NCBI GenBank assembly: GCA_023823795.1
Contig: CP085710.1
Span: 4,118,001 to 4,182,000, forward strand
Reading direction: 5' to 3'
Length of the DNA: 64,000 nt
Source: Bacillus sp. F19
Lineage (GTDB): Bacteria > Bacillota > Bacilli > Bacillales > Bacillaceae
Shown: positions 31,320 through 41,193 of the stretch, one piece after another
How positions within the stretch are numbered: the first letter of the stretch is position 1
How the letters are laid out: every line of letters starts with the position of its first letter
Notes under the pieces: model-generated
The model's input: the letters and a program-made list of their open reading frames with translations, nothing else
Database searches by the model: none
Told to the model about the DNA's origin: nothing
Program-made: the position numbers and the translations under genes

Positions 31320-32700
31320 TTATGCTGCTTCTTGAGTGATTGGGAATACTCTCTCTGGTACATATTCAGAACCACTTCTAGCCATTCCTACCAAAACTCT
31401 AGCGAGTTTACCGCATAACTTCATGACGGATTTTATTTTCTTCATTTTTTTCACCTTCACATTTTTAGAATGAATCGCTTGAAATTCAGGATTATTCATG
31501 ATGAGGCTCATCGTCGCAATAAACAGGAACCGTCTCAGTCGGGACCTTCCTCGTTTGGACAAAATAATTTGTCCTTTCCATTTACCAGAGCTCGCTTCGG
31601 AGAGATGCAGCCCAACATGGCGAAGTAGAGCATTACCGTGAGCGAATCCACTTAAATCACCTGATTCACCGAGAATTCCAGCTAATGTGATGGTGTGAAT
31701 CCCTTTAATGGCAAGCATCTTTTCAGCAAAAGGTACCTGCATAAGCACATTTGTTACCTCTTGTTCAACGGCTTCAAGTTGGACAGTCGCAAGATCGTAT
31801 TCCTCTAGTAACTGCTTCAATGGAACTTATGGGCGTTAAGAGCTGATTGAGTGCCGACAGATCGGTTTGCAAGAGTGATCAATGAATGAGCCTTGGCAGT
31901 TCCGGCATGTCTCTTCATAACTGTTTTCCATCCTTTCACGATATCATCGGCCTGTAATGAACGAAGTTCAAGTGGAGTAGGAAACAAGCGAAGCGTTGCG
32001 ATGGCGCCTTTACTAGTCACGTCTTTAAATACGTCTCGAAACTCAGGAAAGACAATGTCGACCCATCGGTTAATCTGGTTGATTGAACTCACACGTCGTT
32101 TGTTTACCACGTCCCGATTTGACATGAGGACACGAAGTTTTTCAAATGATTCTGGCGTGTAATAAACGATTGTATAGTAACCATTCTTCACCATATCAGC
32201 AATCACAAGTGCATCTTTTTTATCGCTTTTTGATTGAGTATTATCTCTGTTTTCTTTGTTTCTTTTTACGCGATAAGGGTTTACAGTGACAACCTCTATA
32301 CGTTTTTCAGATAACCATTTTGATAGATTCATCCAGTAATGACCGGTAGGTTCCATCCCGACGGTGGTTTTTCCTAGTTTATATATACGTTTAAGGGAAT
32401 CAATCCACTGAAGAAATTTTGTAAATCCGCCTTCACTGTTTTCGAATGTCAAAGGATCACCTATTATAATACCCCGGTAGTTTACAGCTCTGGCAACGTG
32501 GAAGTGTTGAGCAATATCTACACCCACAACAAGATGGTGATCTGTAATTTTTTCAATCAGTTGATTTTGTTTGTTTTGCATTTTAAAATTCATAGTAGAG
32601 CTTCCTCCTTAAGATGGTTTAGATTGGTGTCTATTTCATCTTACTGAGGGGGCCTCTTTTTTTCAAAGTTGAAATTAACTCACTACAGGAATGCTAACTC
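31230..32700 (-). mobile_element. IS110-family element (approximate limits)
   Basis: Limits are estimated: IS110 elements have no clear inverted repeats. The non-coding stretch upstream of the transposase (32594 to about 32700) is where IS110-group elements encode the bridge RNA that pairs with target and donor DNA. Confidence 0.5.
31320..32593 (-). pseudogene. IS110-family transposase, frameshifted
   Basis: The N-terminal DEDD nuclease part runs from ATG 32593: VVGVDIAQHFHVARAV with the first Asp, GMEPTGHYWMNLSKWL with the Glu, and QSKSDKKDALVIADMV with the last Asp pair. It stops at 31817. Four bases of overlap later, a new phase carries the C-terminal transposase_20 part (EKMLAIKGIHTITLAGILGESGDLSGF ... 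GLHLSEASSGKWKG) to 31320. Intact relatives are one ~420-residue protein, so one base has been lost or gained near 31820. If real, the element cannot move on its own. Confidence 0.85.
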
Positions 32701-33272
32701 AAATTAACTAGGGCTCTCAGTTATGAAAAATCCGAAAAGATTCAACTCATGTAATGACAGGAAAAAACAGCTAAGCATTAAAGCAGGAGAGGAATTAGAT
32801 CCTAAAGTTTGCCAAGATTCATTCATCTCAATCTCTCCTTTAGCTGAATTTCAACCTTGAAGAACAATTCGTTGCACAAAATGAAGGAGTTCTAACATCT
32901 TAATTTAAACAATGGTTTAAAAGCATTCCCATTGAGGAGTGTTTTTTTGGTTCTTTAGTCGCTGAACAAAAGGGGAACGAACGCACTTTTTTAACACGTT
33001 TTCCCATGGGATAATTTTACTGTTAATCTTTTCCGTTGATTAACATTTTTTTATCAGAGGGGGTGTTCAAAAAAAGAAAGGCTGTAGGCAATGAATTTAC
33101 CTTATGTATCCTTTTTCTTTAGTGATAGACGGCCAGCTGCTATTTCACCACAATTAATTCCTTTTTTACAAACTTAACAATCCGAGAATAATAAGAAGAA
33201 TCTTTAGAGGGCAGACTTTATTATTGTCCTGATCCTTGTCATATCATTTGGAAAACATTAGGAGGATGTTAA
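32701..33272. other. Intergenic stretch, no gene seen
   Basis: 570 bp of AT-rich DNA without a supported gene. A 28-codon frame from ATG 33090 lacks a ribosome site. The ribosome site of the protease (TTAGGAGGATG) is at the right end. Confidence 0.45.
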
Positions 33273-35576
33273 ATGAGGATGTCACGTTTGAAAACTGTCA
33301 CGTTGAGTCTAACATTACTTGCTAGTTTGCTAGTTCCGAATATAACTTCAAATGCTGAACTGAAAGCAGAAGCTTCAAGTTCTAAAGAATCAGAAAAACC
33401 ATTAGATGGCGTAAAAATGGTCGTAGAACCGATAAAAAATGAAAAGAAGAAAAATACAACTAATCAAGCGGTGATCAAGCTGAGTTCATCTGCAAATTCG
33501 GCGAAATACCGTGTCCATTTGCAAGCCAAAGGAGATGTGGAACTTCAGGGATTAACAAAATATGAAATCGAAGGTTCTGCACCAGGAGAAGAGGTGCAAA
33601 AGCAATTCTCTTACATAGTGAACGGAGAAGGAGCAGGATCGATCGAAGCAAACGTAGAGGTATTAGATACCCAAGGTATTGTGATAGCAGTAAAGCGCTC
33701 TAAGATTGACGTATTAGCAACGGAGGCAGGTGTTCTACAGGGGAACAGCGGCCTTTTTGCCTTGCAACTGCAAGAGTTAGAAACAAAGAGAACGTCTGGA
33801 AATTTGGACAAGGAAGAATATGAAACTGCGAAAAGGGATTTATTCCGCCAGGGCGCCAAAATAAATGTAGAGGAACAACAACGATTGACAGCAACGAGTG
33901 ATGTCACCGTATCGGGTAAAATACTTTGGACAGATGGTTCTGGGAATACCCATCCAGCAGTAGGTGTTCCGGTGGAGATACTGGACGAGGACGATATCAG
34001 TGATGATCTCATTACAACCGTAAAAACAGATAATAACGGGAATTACAAGGCTACATTCGAGAATGATACAGGATTTTTCGAAGAAGGATATGACTTATTC
34101 GTACGTATCAAAGCAGAAGGCGAAGATTTCTCCGTTGAGCCGGATGGATGGTTTGAAGACGTCTATCAAATGGAAACCAATCCTAAGCAAGATGTGGAAA
34201 ACGGCAGCAGTCATACCATGGATTTCACCTTAAACAATACTTCCGACAACCAGACTGCATTCGGCATTCATCAATCCATGCTGATGGCGACTAAATATGT
34301 AAGGGAAGTCAACGGTGAGGCTTTGGATGATCTTACCGTGTATTTTCCGACAAGCGATGATACCTCAAACTATGATGGCGACATAAACCTGCTCCAACTG
34401 GATCGTTTTGACTGGGATGTTATTCATCATGAATTCGGCCATCACGTTACAGACAGCCTAGACATTGAAGACAGCCCTGGAGGCAGCCATTCTTCAGGAG
34501 AAAATTTAGCAGATAGAATCGGTAAAGATGATGGAGTCCACCTTGCCTGGGGTGAAGGATGGCCTACTTATTTCGCAATTTCCCTTCAGAAGGAGATGAA
34601 TGGTTCATCCCTAGGGCTTTCAAATGTGGGAGATACTCATTATCAAGATACTGAAGATAGTTCGCTTGTATATGACCTTGAAGCTCAAGATAGCTCAAGC
34701 CTGGGAGAAGACAACGAACTCTCTGTACAACGCGTTCTTTGGGATCTATACGATAGTAATAGTGACCATGGTGACAACGGCGTTGTTTTTGGAGATAAAA
34801 ACATATGGGAAACATTAAAAAATGCGGAATCTGTTACACTCTCTGAAGCGATCCAAGCTTTTTACGAGGGGCGATCGATAGCTGAGATCATCAACATTGG
34901 TTCCATATTAACAGAACACAAGATCGCATCTGAACCAACTAAACCAGCAGACGGTCATGTTTTTACATTTAACCAATCCCAGATCCCTGTTTTCAATTGG
35001 GACGTAAATGGAAAAAGTAAAGAGTTTCCGAACAATTCGTTTGTCATAGAGTTTTATAACAGTACATTAGGCAAAAAAATCTTCTCCTCAAAAGAATTGA
35101 ATACCGATTCCTATCAGCCAACGGCAGAAGAATGGAAACAAATTTTAGACGGGACTTCAGATCGTACAATACGCTGGGCAGTTAGGGCGAAACAAACAGC
35201 GGGTCATCTTACAGGTCCATATATAAGCTATAGCCGTCAAATCATGAAGAATCATGCCCCTGATGTAAAAAATGCAAAGCCAAACCCATCTAGACTCTGG
35301 CCTGTTGATGGAAGGATGGTCCCGATCAAAATTGAGGGTGTGGTGGACCCAGACCGTGACCCAGTAACGATTAAAATTAAAAGCATAAAGATAGATGAGC
35401 CTGCAAAAGGAACTGACATCGGTGGCATCGGAACAGATACGGCAAGAGTTCGTGCAACCCGTAACGGCAACGGAGATGGCCGGGAGTACCATATTACTTT
35501 TACCGCCGCAGATGATAAAGGTGGAGTTTCAACGGGAAAAGTAATCGTTTATGTTCCGCACGATCAAGGAAAATAA
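33273..35576 (+). CDS. Secreted zinc metalloprotease with N-terminal domain shared with the next gene
   Basis: 767 residues. The signal peptide (about 1-27, TVTLSLTLLASLLVPNITSNA) is followed by a ~150-residue domain (about 60-205) with beta-rich content and a terminal helical segment (LQLQELETKRTSGNLDKEEYETAKRDLF). A carboxypeptidase-regulatory-like beta domain comes next (TVSGKILWTDGSGN...TTVKTDNNGNYKATF). The catalytic region holds H-E-F-G-H at about 386-390 and GEGWPTYFA about 40 residues on, giving a gluzincin-like active site. The rest resembles Ig/cadherin-like domains. AGGAGG precedes the ATG. A lipoprotein gene follows 52 bp downstream and is probably cotranscribed. Substrate unknown. 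Confidence 0.75.
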   Translation: MRMSRLKTVTLSLTLLASLLVPNITSNAELKAEASSSKESEKPLDGVKMVVEPIKNEKKKNTTNQAVIKLSSSANSAKYRVHLQAKGDVELQGLTKYEIEGSAPGEEVQKQFSYIVNGEGAGSIEANVEVLDTQGIVIAVKRSKIDVLATEAGVLQGNSGLFALQLQELETKRTSGNLDKEEYETAKRDLFRQGAKINVEEQQRLTATSDVTVSGKILWTDGSGNTHPAVGVPVEILDEDDISDDLITTVKTDNNGNYKATFENDTGFFEEGYDLFVRIKAEGEDFSVEPDGWFEDVYQMETNPKQDVENGSSHTMDFTLNNTSDNQTAFGIHQSMLMATKYVREVNGEALDDLTVYFPTSDDTSNYDGDINLLQLDRFDWDVIHHEFGHHVTDSLDIEDSPGGSHSSGENLADRIGKDDGVHLAWGEGWPTYFAISLQKEMNGSSLGLSNVGDTHYQDTEDSSLVYDLEAQDSSSLGEDNELSVQRVLWDLYDSNSDHGDNGVVFGDKNIWETLKNAESVTLSEAIQAFYEGRSIAEIINIGSILTEHKIASEPTKPADGHVFTFNQSQIPVFNWDVNGKSKEFPNNSFVIEFYNSTLGKKIFSSKELNTDSYQPTAEEWKQILDGTSDRTIRWAVRAKQTAGHLTGPYISYSRQIMKNHAPDVKNAKPNPSRLWPVDGRMVPIKIEGVVDPDRDPVTIKIKSIKIDEPAKGTDIGGIGTDTARVRATRNGNGDGREYHITFTAADDKGGVSTGKVIVYVPHDQGK

Positions 35577-35628
35577 ATGATTGACGAAGTAATAAAAAAG
35601 GAAAGGAGGAGGATCGTAAATCACGAAA

Positions 35629-36186
35629 ATGAAATCACGTTTATTGACGACGGGAAAGTTTATCTTATTGTTCATGTTGATAATGGGGTGTTCACACAAA
35701 CAAGGAGGGGATGTGAAGGAAACCCCTCCTCTTAAAGCCTTACTGATCTATCAAGATCGTGATTTTGCTAAACGAGAGAATGTCCTCATTACTGCAGAGT
35801 TACGTCTTTCTGAAGATAAATCAAGAAAAGTAAAAGTAAGAATAGAAGCTAGTGGTGTCATACAGGTTCAGGGGAAAACTTCTTACAAATACGAATTAGC
35901 TCCAAATGAAGTTACGAAAATACCTTTTCATCTTAACGTTAAAGGGCACGATACAGGGATGTTCCGCGTAAAGGTAGATGTGTACGACAATAACAATCAA
36001 CACCTATACGGAAACTACCCAACACGTTTCGTACTATCGACACCTGAGGAGGTGCTCGTGGGCACTCAAGGGTACGATCGGTTGCGCCTTCAACACTTGG
36101 AGCATTTGCTGAAAAGGGGAAAGATTAACCAAGAGCAGTATGAAAAAGAAAAAAAGAAAATTAAATCGGGTGTGACCGATAAGTAG
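35629..36186 (+). CDS. Lipoprotein related to the N-terminal domain of the protease
   Basis: 185 residues. A lipobox LIMGC at about 17-21 follows a hydrophobic signal. The mature part reads like the N-terminal domain of the protease upstream: a beta-rich repeat (VRIEASGVIQVQGKTSYKYEL, FRVKVDVYDNNNQHLYG) and an end helix (LRLQHLEHLLKRGKINQEQYEKEKKKI) that parallels LQLQELETKRTSGNLDKEEYETAKRDL. It may be a membrane-tethered partner or inhibitor of the protease. The AGGAGGAGG site is unusually far (~18 bases) from the ATG. The role is inference. Confidence 0.7.
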   Translation: MKSRLLTTGKFILLFMLIMGCSHKQGGDVKETPPLKALLIYQDRDFAKRENVLITAELRLSEDKSRKVKVRIEASGVIQVQGKTSYKYELAPNEVTKIPFHLNVKGHDTGMFRVKVDVYDNNNQHLYGNYPTRFVLSTPEEVLVGTQGYDRLRLQHLEHLLKRGKINQEQYEKEKKKIKSGVTDK

Positions 36187-36264
36187 ACACAGTAACATTT
36201 TAAAACTTAAATGATAAGCTAGGATGCTGACATGATTTTAAATAGTGCTTTTTCACTGAATAGC

Positions 36265-36307
36265 AAGAACCTGTTAGGAAGTAATATAAACAGGTTCTTT
36301 TTTTGTT
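36265..36307 (+). terminator. Terminator of the protease-lipoprotein operon
   Basis: AAGAACCTGTT and AACAGGTTCTT pair perfectly, followed by seven T. Confidence 0.8.
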
Positions 36308-36416
36308 TGTTGCTGACAGCTTGCTGAATTATTTATCAGTGTGAGATTTTCTATTATTCCTAAAGATTTAAATAGAAAAAGAGAATAAAACAATTCACTC
36401 TTTCCTCTTATTATTC

Positions 36417-36889
36417 TTAGAATTGAAGAAAAGCACCCGTTAGTGAAGATGGAACATTATTTTTTGTTAATTTTCCGCCCTTTGATTGGTAAAGTTTCAA
36501 AGCCTTTCCCTGTTCAGTTAGTGGATAATTCTTCACTTCACAGTAATAACTACCTTCTTGTACACCCTGATAATTCTTAGGAAACGAAATGATGCGGTTT
36601 CCATAGTTGACCTCCATATGTCCTCCTTTTGCATTATCGAATATGACGATTTCACAGTTCCCTTTGTATTGTTTCGTCTTATCAGCTAAAAGGTTAGGCA
36701 GGCCTAACAAAGAATAAACGAACAGGGACCCTGATAGGAAAAATAAAAAGGCAACTGTAAGAATGTCCTTGATCGGTATCTTATACGAATCTCCGTTTTT
36801 CCTTTTATTTTGTAAAAATGCCAAAGATAAGCCACCATCCCCACAAGCATTACAAATGACAAGATCAGTAAAAAGAAATACTGTGCCAA
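36417..36889 (-). pseudogene. Small membrane protein, probably frameshifted
   Basis: Two frames each carry part of one protein. The first, from ATG 36889, gives a membrane helix (MAQYFFLLILSFVMLVGMVAYLWHF) and YKIKGK. The second continues with GDSYKIPIKDILTVAFLFFLSGSLFVYSLLGL (second helix) and a soluble tail to 36417. The switch falls at an A-run near 36795-36805. A 160-codon frame from 36899 is open but lacks the first helix. Family unknown. Confidence 0.5.
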
Positions 36890-37062
36890 TTTTCCTCAAT
36901 TCCTTTTTTAGAGTTTTTTTTTAAACGTACCCCCGAACCAATGATGTTTCAATTCATTTGCTGCCAAATTAACCCACAATATTTTAATCTTGTTAAACTG
37001 CCATTAGTTTAACAAAAAATAAGCGATTACCTATTTAGCTTAGCAATCGCACGTAGTCTTAT

Positions 37063-37530
37063 CTATTCAATATAATTTACGTTATTATTCTGACACCATT
37101 CTGTTGCAATTTGTTTAAAACGCTCGTCACGATAAGAATACCATTGATCTTCAATTCCAAAATCTATTACTTTATCCTTAAATCTTCTAAAGGCACCCTT
37201 TCCCTTAATTGCCCTTAATAAAGAATCTTGTTTACGTCGATCACTAACCGTTAGGCAATAGTCTTCCATGATTTCATATTCATTAACTTCATATTTAGTT
37301 GGTAACTCTATGTAATTTTCAAAGTTTTCAACAACATCATTCGCAACCATTATAATTTCTTGTTGCCATTCAGGTAAATGATCAACTGGTTTTTCATCTT
37401 CAACAGCTCTCAAATCATCAGATGTTACTAGAACTATTTCACCTGTTTTAATATTTAGTAATGAACGAGACTCTTCAAATTGTATTTCCATTTCTTCAAC
37501 TATATCTTTAAGCTTTACTTGAATACTCAT
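37063..37530 (-). CDS. UPF0158 family protein
   Basis: 155 residues matching the UPF0158 layout: N-terminal VKLKDIVEEMEIQFEESRSLLNIKTGEIVLV, central PEWQQEIIMVANDVVENFENYIELPTK, and C-terminal FRRFKDKVIDFGIEDQWYSYRDERFKQIATEWC. Function unknown in all members. AGAAGGTGAT precedes the ATG. Single gene. Confidence 0.85.
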   Translation of the reverse strand: MSIQVKLKDIVEEMEIQFEESRSLLNIKTGEIVLVTSDDLRAVEDEKPVDHLPEWQQEIIMVANDVVENFENYIELPTKYEVNEYEIMEDYCLTVSDRRKQDSLLRAIKGKGAFRRFKDKVIDFGIEDQWYSYRDERFKQIATEWCQNNNVNYIE

Positions 37531-37598
37531 TATATTGGATCACCTTCTATATTTTTACTAATGCCACCCGTTAGTTCAAGTACGATGTTATTTAAAAC

Positions 37599-37714
37599 TT
37601 ACTCTAATTCACCTATAAACCAAATATCCCCTTTATAAATTTCCCCATCTTCATCAGTTATTTCTTCTTTTAATCCTAAAACATTCATATTTTCGGGGAT
37701 ATTTATTCCCATTC
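37599..37714 (-). pseudogene. Gene fragment
   Basis: A leftward frame ends MNVLGLKEEITDEDGEIYKG-DIWFIGELE at TAA 37599. Protein-like sequence continues upstream in other frames (NKEILKVNG) without a start. It looks like the C-terminal tail of a lost gene. Confidence 0.4.
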
Positions 37715-37742
37715 ACTTTCAAAATTTCTTTATTTAAGCTTT

Positions 37743-38159
37743 TTATATTCTTTTTTCCAAATAGTAATGATTATGTCCTTTAGGATGATCTTTACTTACT
37801 CCTATCACTTTATATCCATGCTTCTTATAGAAATCTGGAGCTTGAAAACTAAATGTATCCAAGTTTATCAGTCGACAATCTTTTTCAATTGCAAATTCTT
37901 CAATATGTTTCATCAACTTGCTACCATAGCCTTCGTGTCTATATTCTTCAGAAACCCACAGAAAGTCAATGTGTAAGTGGTGCCAGAATGTTGTCGCCGT
38001 TACTCCTCCTACTATTTCTTCTTTTTCATTTTTCACTACAAAACTAATATTTTCCGAAGGAGTTTTTTCTTCATCTGAAAGATTTTTTAGGTTATGTTCA
38101 ATCACTTTTTTTCTTATGTAATCACTATCTTCTTGTTTCCATTGTTTTATTATTTTCAT
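37743..38159 (-). CDS. GNAT-family N-acetyltransferase
   Basis: 138 residues. GNAT core: SFVVKNEKEEIVGGVTATTF, then IDFLWVSEEYRHEGYGSKLMKHIEEFA with the acetyl-CoA loop (RHEGYGSKL), and FYKKHGYKVIG. GGAGAGAGAT precedes the ATG. Substrate unknown. Confidence 0.85.
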   Translation of the reverse strand: MKIIKQWKQEDSDYIRKKVIEHNLKNLSDEEKTPSENISFVVKNEKEEIVGGVTATTFWHHLHIDFLWVSEEYRHEGYGSKLMKHIEEFAIEKDCRLINLDTFSFQAPDFYKKHGYKVIGVSKDHPKGHNHYYLEKRI

Positions 38160-38345
38160 TTTAAGTATCTCTCTCCTTTTTTAAATTTCTATTTTATTTA
38201 TTCCATTTAATAATCAAATAGTCCTTTCTTATTCAACTAATTTGCCCTTTACTTCAATAAGAAGAGGCGACACTTTGTTAAGTAATCGCGCCCGATTGTG
38301 AAACATATTACTGGAATGCTGCCCTTAAGAAACTGTTCAGAAATA

Positions 38346-38720
38346 TCATTCGCTCTTCTTGAAATAGTGTACAGGACGAATTTCAATACGAAAGCCAAAT
38401 TCCTCTCCCTTACTCACTTGTGTTGTCGGATGCAGTGTGACAATCTGAATGGCTTCTTCAATGTCTTTTGCTTCTATTAGGAATACACTCCCAATCAATT
38501 CTTTGGTTTCTTTAAAAGGTCCATCAGTAACCGTTACGTTTCCGTTTACCCGACTCAAGCATTTTGTCTCCAATTCAAGACCAGCATCTATTATCACTTG
38601 ACCTTTCTTGTAGAATTCCTCTAGGTGGGGCTGACATTCTCCCATAACAGCATCAATCTCTTCTTTTGGACGGGCGTCCATTTTTTCCGGATTAAAATAA
38701 CCCATACATAGAAATATCAT
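38346..38720 (-). CDS. YciI-like/DGPF-domain protein
   Basis: 124 residues with the signature TVTDGPFKETKELIGSVFLIEA (about 60-81) and the YCII fold. In most bacteria these proteins are encoded beside an ECF42-type sigma factor; here only the tail of such a sigma gene remains at 38806-38952. Biochemical role unknown. Confidence 0.85.
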   Translation of the reverse strand: MIFLCMGYFNPEKMDARPKEEIDAVMGECQPHLEEFYKKGQVIIDAGLELETKCLSRVNGNVTVTDGPFKETKELIGSVFLIEAKDIEEAIQIVTLHPTTQVSKGEEFGFRIEIRPVHYFKKSE

Positions 38721-38805
38721 CTTAACCTCTCTTTAAAATTATAAAATTTGTTCATCTACTATAAAGGCGATCAGTAAACAGCGAAATCCACACAATAAAA
38801 AACTA

Positions 38806-38952
38806 CTATTCTTCCCTACAATCGTCGACTTGTTTCAAAAAAAATTCCCTCAGACGCGTATTGGTGGTTAACGACGCCGCACGCATGTATTCTTCACACG
38901 CTTCGCAAAATTGTCCTAACTTCTGCAGAAAGTTGCCTCGAGTACTTGGTAA
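38806..38952 (-). pseudogene. C-terminal remnant of an ECF42-type sigma factor
   Basis: A leftward frame ending at TAG 38806 reads TRGNFLQKLGQFCEACEEYM then RAASLTTNTRLREFFLKQVDD. This is the TPR-like tail typical of sigma factors paired with DGPF proteins. The N-terminal sigma regions are absent upstream. Confidence 0.6.
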
Positions 38953-39320
38953 TAAATAAATAGTTAAAATAGTCTTATTCCTTCTACTTAGAATACCAAT
39001 ACTTTTTTAAAATTTACAGTTTGATAAGTCATCTGATACTTAAAAGAAACATGGGTTTTTAGCGGAATTGTGATGACGAAACCTTGATTATTAAACAATA
39101 TTTTGCAAAGGGAGACATAAAATACAACCAGTACATCAAGCTATTCTAAATGAATATCAACTTCTTTTTCTATTTCCATTTATACAGATTGTAACTTGTT
39201 TAGGTCATTTCATTTACGTTATGTCACATATATTTATTTAAATATTCTGATATTATTTACATATGCAAATTACTCAAGGTTTATTTTTCAGTTGAACAAA
39301 CTAAAAAAGGAGGTTTTTAG
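38953..39320. other. Intergenic stretch, no gene seen
   Basis: AT-rich, with stops in all frames. It should hold the promoter of the amidohydrolase operon, but no clear -35/-10 pair stands out. Confidence 0.4.
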
Positions 39321-40943
39321 ATGGCCGATATCGTCTTTATAAATGGCCAAGTTGTTACAGCAGATTCTAGCAACCGAATTGCAGAAGCTGTAGCGATAAC
39401 GGGCAACCGAATTGTTGCGGTAGGTCAGAACGAGAAAATTAAAAACTTGATTACAGATGCTGCAGCTGTAATTGATCTAAAAGGAAAGAGCTTGCTGCCT
39501 GGATTTATTGACTCTCATTTACATATTACTCTGCATGGTACGAACAAACTGGCAATCAATTGCAAAGAACCTCAAATGAAATCATTGGACGATATTTTTG
39601 ATAAATTAAAACGCAAAGCACAGCAAACACCTAAGGGAGAATGGATACGCGCATGGGGGTTTAATGAGACAACCATTGCTGAACAACGCTATCCCACAAG
39701 AATAGAACTTGAAGAAATTTCTTCTGACCACCCTATTATGATTATGAGAACTTGTGCTCATCACTCGATAGTAAACAGCCAAGCTCTCAAAATCGCTGGA
39801 ATAAACGAGAAAACACCTGACCCGCCAGGCGGAAAATTTGATCGTGACTGTTACGGAAACCTGAACGGTTTCTTAATTGAAACAGCTCATATGCAGATGT
39901 TAAACGCAGCCAAGTATAGTGAAATGGAGCTTAGAAAGGGAATTGCGTTAGCTTCAGATCACTACTTGGAAGCAGGAGACACAAGCATTCATGATGCCGG
40001 CGGAAATGATGCAGACAGTCTTAGAGCAATGCAATTGGCCGTTCAGGCAGGCGAGGTTAAAGTGCGAATCTACGCCATGCTGTCTTCCCTTAACCATTCG
40101 GCCAAATATGTAAGAAGGATTACGGATTCCGGCATGGTAACAGGACTTGGGAATGAGTATTTTAAAATAGGGCCTGCGAAGGTATTTACCGATGGGGCAA
40201 GCAGTGTTCCGACAATGGCTACAAGAGAGCCTTATACAAGCAATCCAAATGAATCCGGAGTCCTTTACTATGATCAGAATGAGCTGAATGAAGTCCTTGG
40301 AAAAGCTCATAAAAAAGGATTTCAAATAACAGCTCACGCTCAGGGAGACCGTGCTATAGACATGCTTCTTACATGTATGGAAACGGCTCTAAAAGAATTT
40401 CCGCGAGATAACCACCGCCACCGAATCGAACATGGCGGGCTTTCTATGCCAGACCTTATTAAACGGATGAAAAAGTTAAATGTCATTCCCATTCCGAATC
40501 CAAACTTCTTTTACGAATTTGGTGATGCATACATTAAGCATATAGGTGAGCGGGTGAATCAAATGTATCCATTGCGGGATTTATTGGATTCAGGGTTAGT
40601 CGTTGCCTGTGGATCGGACAACCCTGTGTCAGATCATAATCCTCTTCTTGGAATTCATTGTGCAGTGAATAGACGTTCCATGTCCGGTCAGGAGGCAGGT
40701 TTAAGTCAGCGGGTTGATGTTCTTGAAGCAATAAAAATGTACACCTGGAATGGGGCTTATGCAAGTTTTGAAGAAGAAATCAAAGGCAGTATTGAGCCTG
40801 GAAAACTGGCAGATTTAGTTGTACTGGATCAAGAAATCCTGACTATACCCACTGAACACATAAAAGAACTGAATGTCGAATCTACCATTATTGACGGAAA
40901 ATTTGTCTATCAAAGTGAAACTTCTAATCTCTCTTATAACTAA
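39321..40943 (+). CDS. Amidohydrolase (amidohydrolase family 3, YtcJ-like)
   Basis: 540 residues. The N-terminal urease-type beta-sandwich (DIVFINGQVVTADSSNRIAEAVAITGNRIVAVG) is followed by GKSLLPGFIDSHLHI with the metal-binding HxH. Later come FTDGASSVPTMATREPY, THAQGD-type ITAHAQGDRAIDMLL, HRIEHGGL and CGSDNPVSDHNP with the final Asp. The family hydrolyses amides or esters of small molecules. It heads an operon with DUF3311 and a sodium:solute symporter, suggesting uptake and hydrolysis of one compound. AAAAAAGGAGG precedes the ATG. Substrate unknown. Confidence 0.88.
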   Translation: MADIVFINGQVVTADSSNRIAEAVAITGNRIVAVGQNEKIKNLITDAAAVIDLKGKSLLPGFIDSHLHITLHGTNKLAINCKEPQMKSLDDIFDKLKRKAQQTPKGEWIRAWGFNETTIAEQRYPTRIELEEISSDHPIMIMRTCAHHSIVNSQALKIAGINEKTPDPPGGKFDRDCYGNLNGFLIETAHMQMLNAAKYSEMELRKGIALASDHYLEAGDTSIHDAGGNDADSLRAMQLAVQAGEVKVRIYAMLSSLNHSAKYVRRITDSGMVTGLGNEYFKIGPAKVFTDGASSVPTMATREPYTSNPNESGVLYYDQNELNEVLGKAHKKGFQITAHAQGDRAIDMLLTCMETALKEFPRDNHRHRIEHGGLSMPDLIKRMKKLNVIPIPNPNFFYEFGDAYIKHIGERVNQMYPLRDLLDSGLVVACGSDNPVSDHNPLLGIHCAVNRRSMSGQEAGLSQRVDVLEAIKMYTWNGAYASFEEEIKGSIEPGKLADLVVLDQEILTIPTEHIKELNVESTIIDGKFVYQSETSNLSYN

Positions 40944-40992
40944 ACGTACACCAAGACTTAATAATTAATTTATAATTCAAAGGAGGTTCATT

Positions 40993-41193
40993 ATGAAACC
41001 GATTTATCTGTTAGGATTGGTACCGTTTATTGGGATGCTTGGGCTATTGCCCATAGTCAATAGGGTTACTCCTTATGTGCTGGGCGTTCCGTTTATTCTG
41101 TTTTGGATTGTCATGTGGGTACTGCTCACTTCCGGCATTATGCTCATAATATTCAAACTGGATCCTGCAAATAAGGAAGGTGATTTTGAATGA
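40993..41193 (+). CDS. DUF3311 membrane protein, small subunit of the symporter
   Basis: 66 residues with two membrane helices (about 5-22 and 31-55) and a short acidic end. DUF3311 proteins are encoded beside SSS-family symporters and probably form a small accessory subunit. Its stop overlaps the symporter start by four bases (41190-41193). AAAGGAGG precedes the ATG. Confidence 0.85.
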   Translation: MKPIYLLGLVPFIGMLGLLPIVNRVTPYVLGVPFILFWIVMWVLLTSGIMLIIFKLDPANKEGDFE

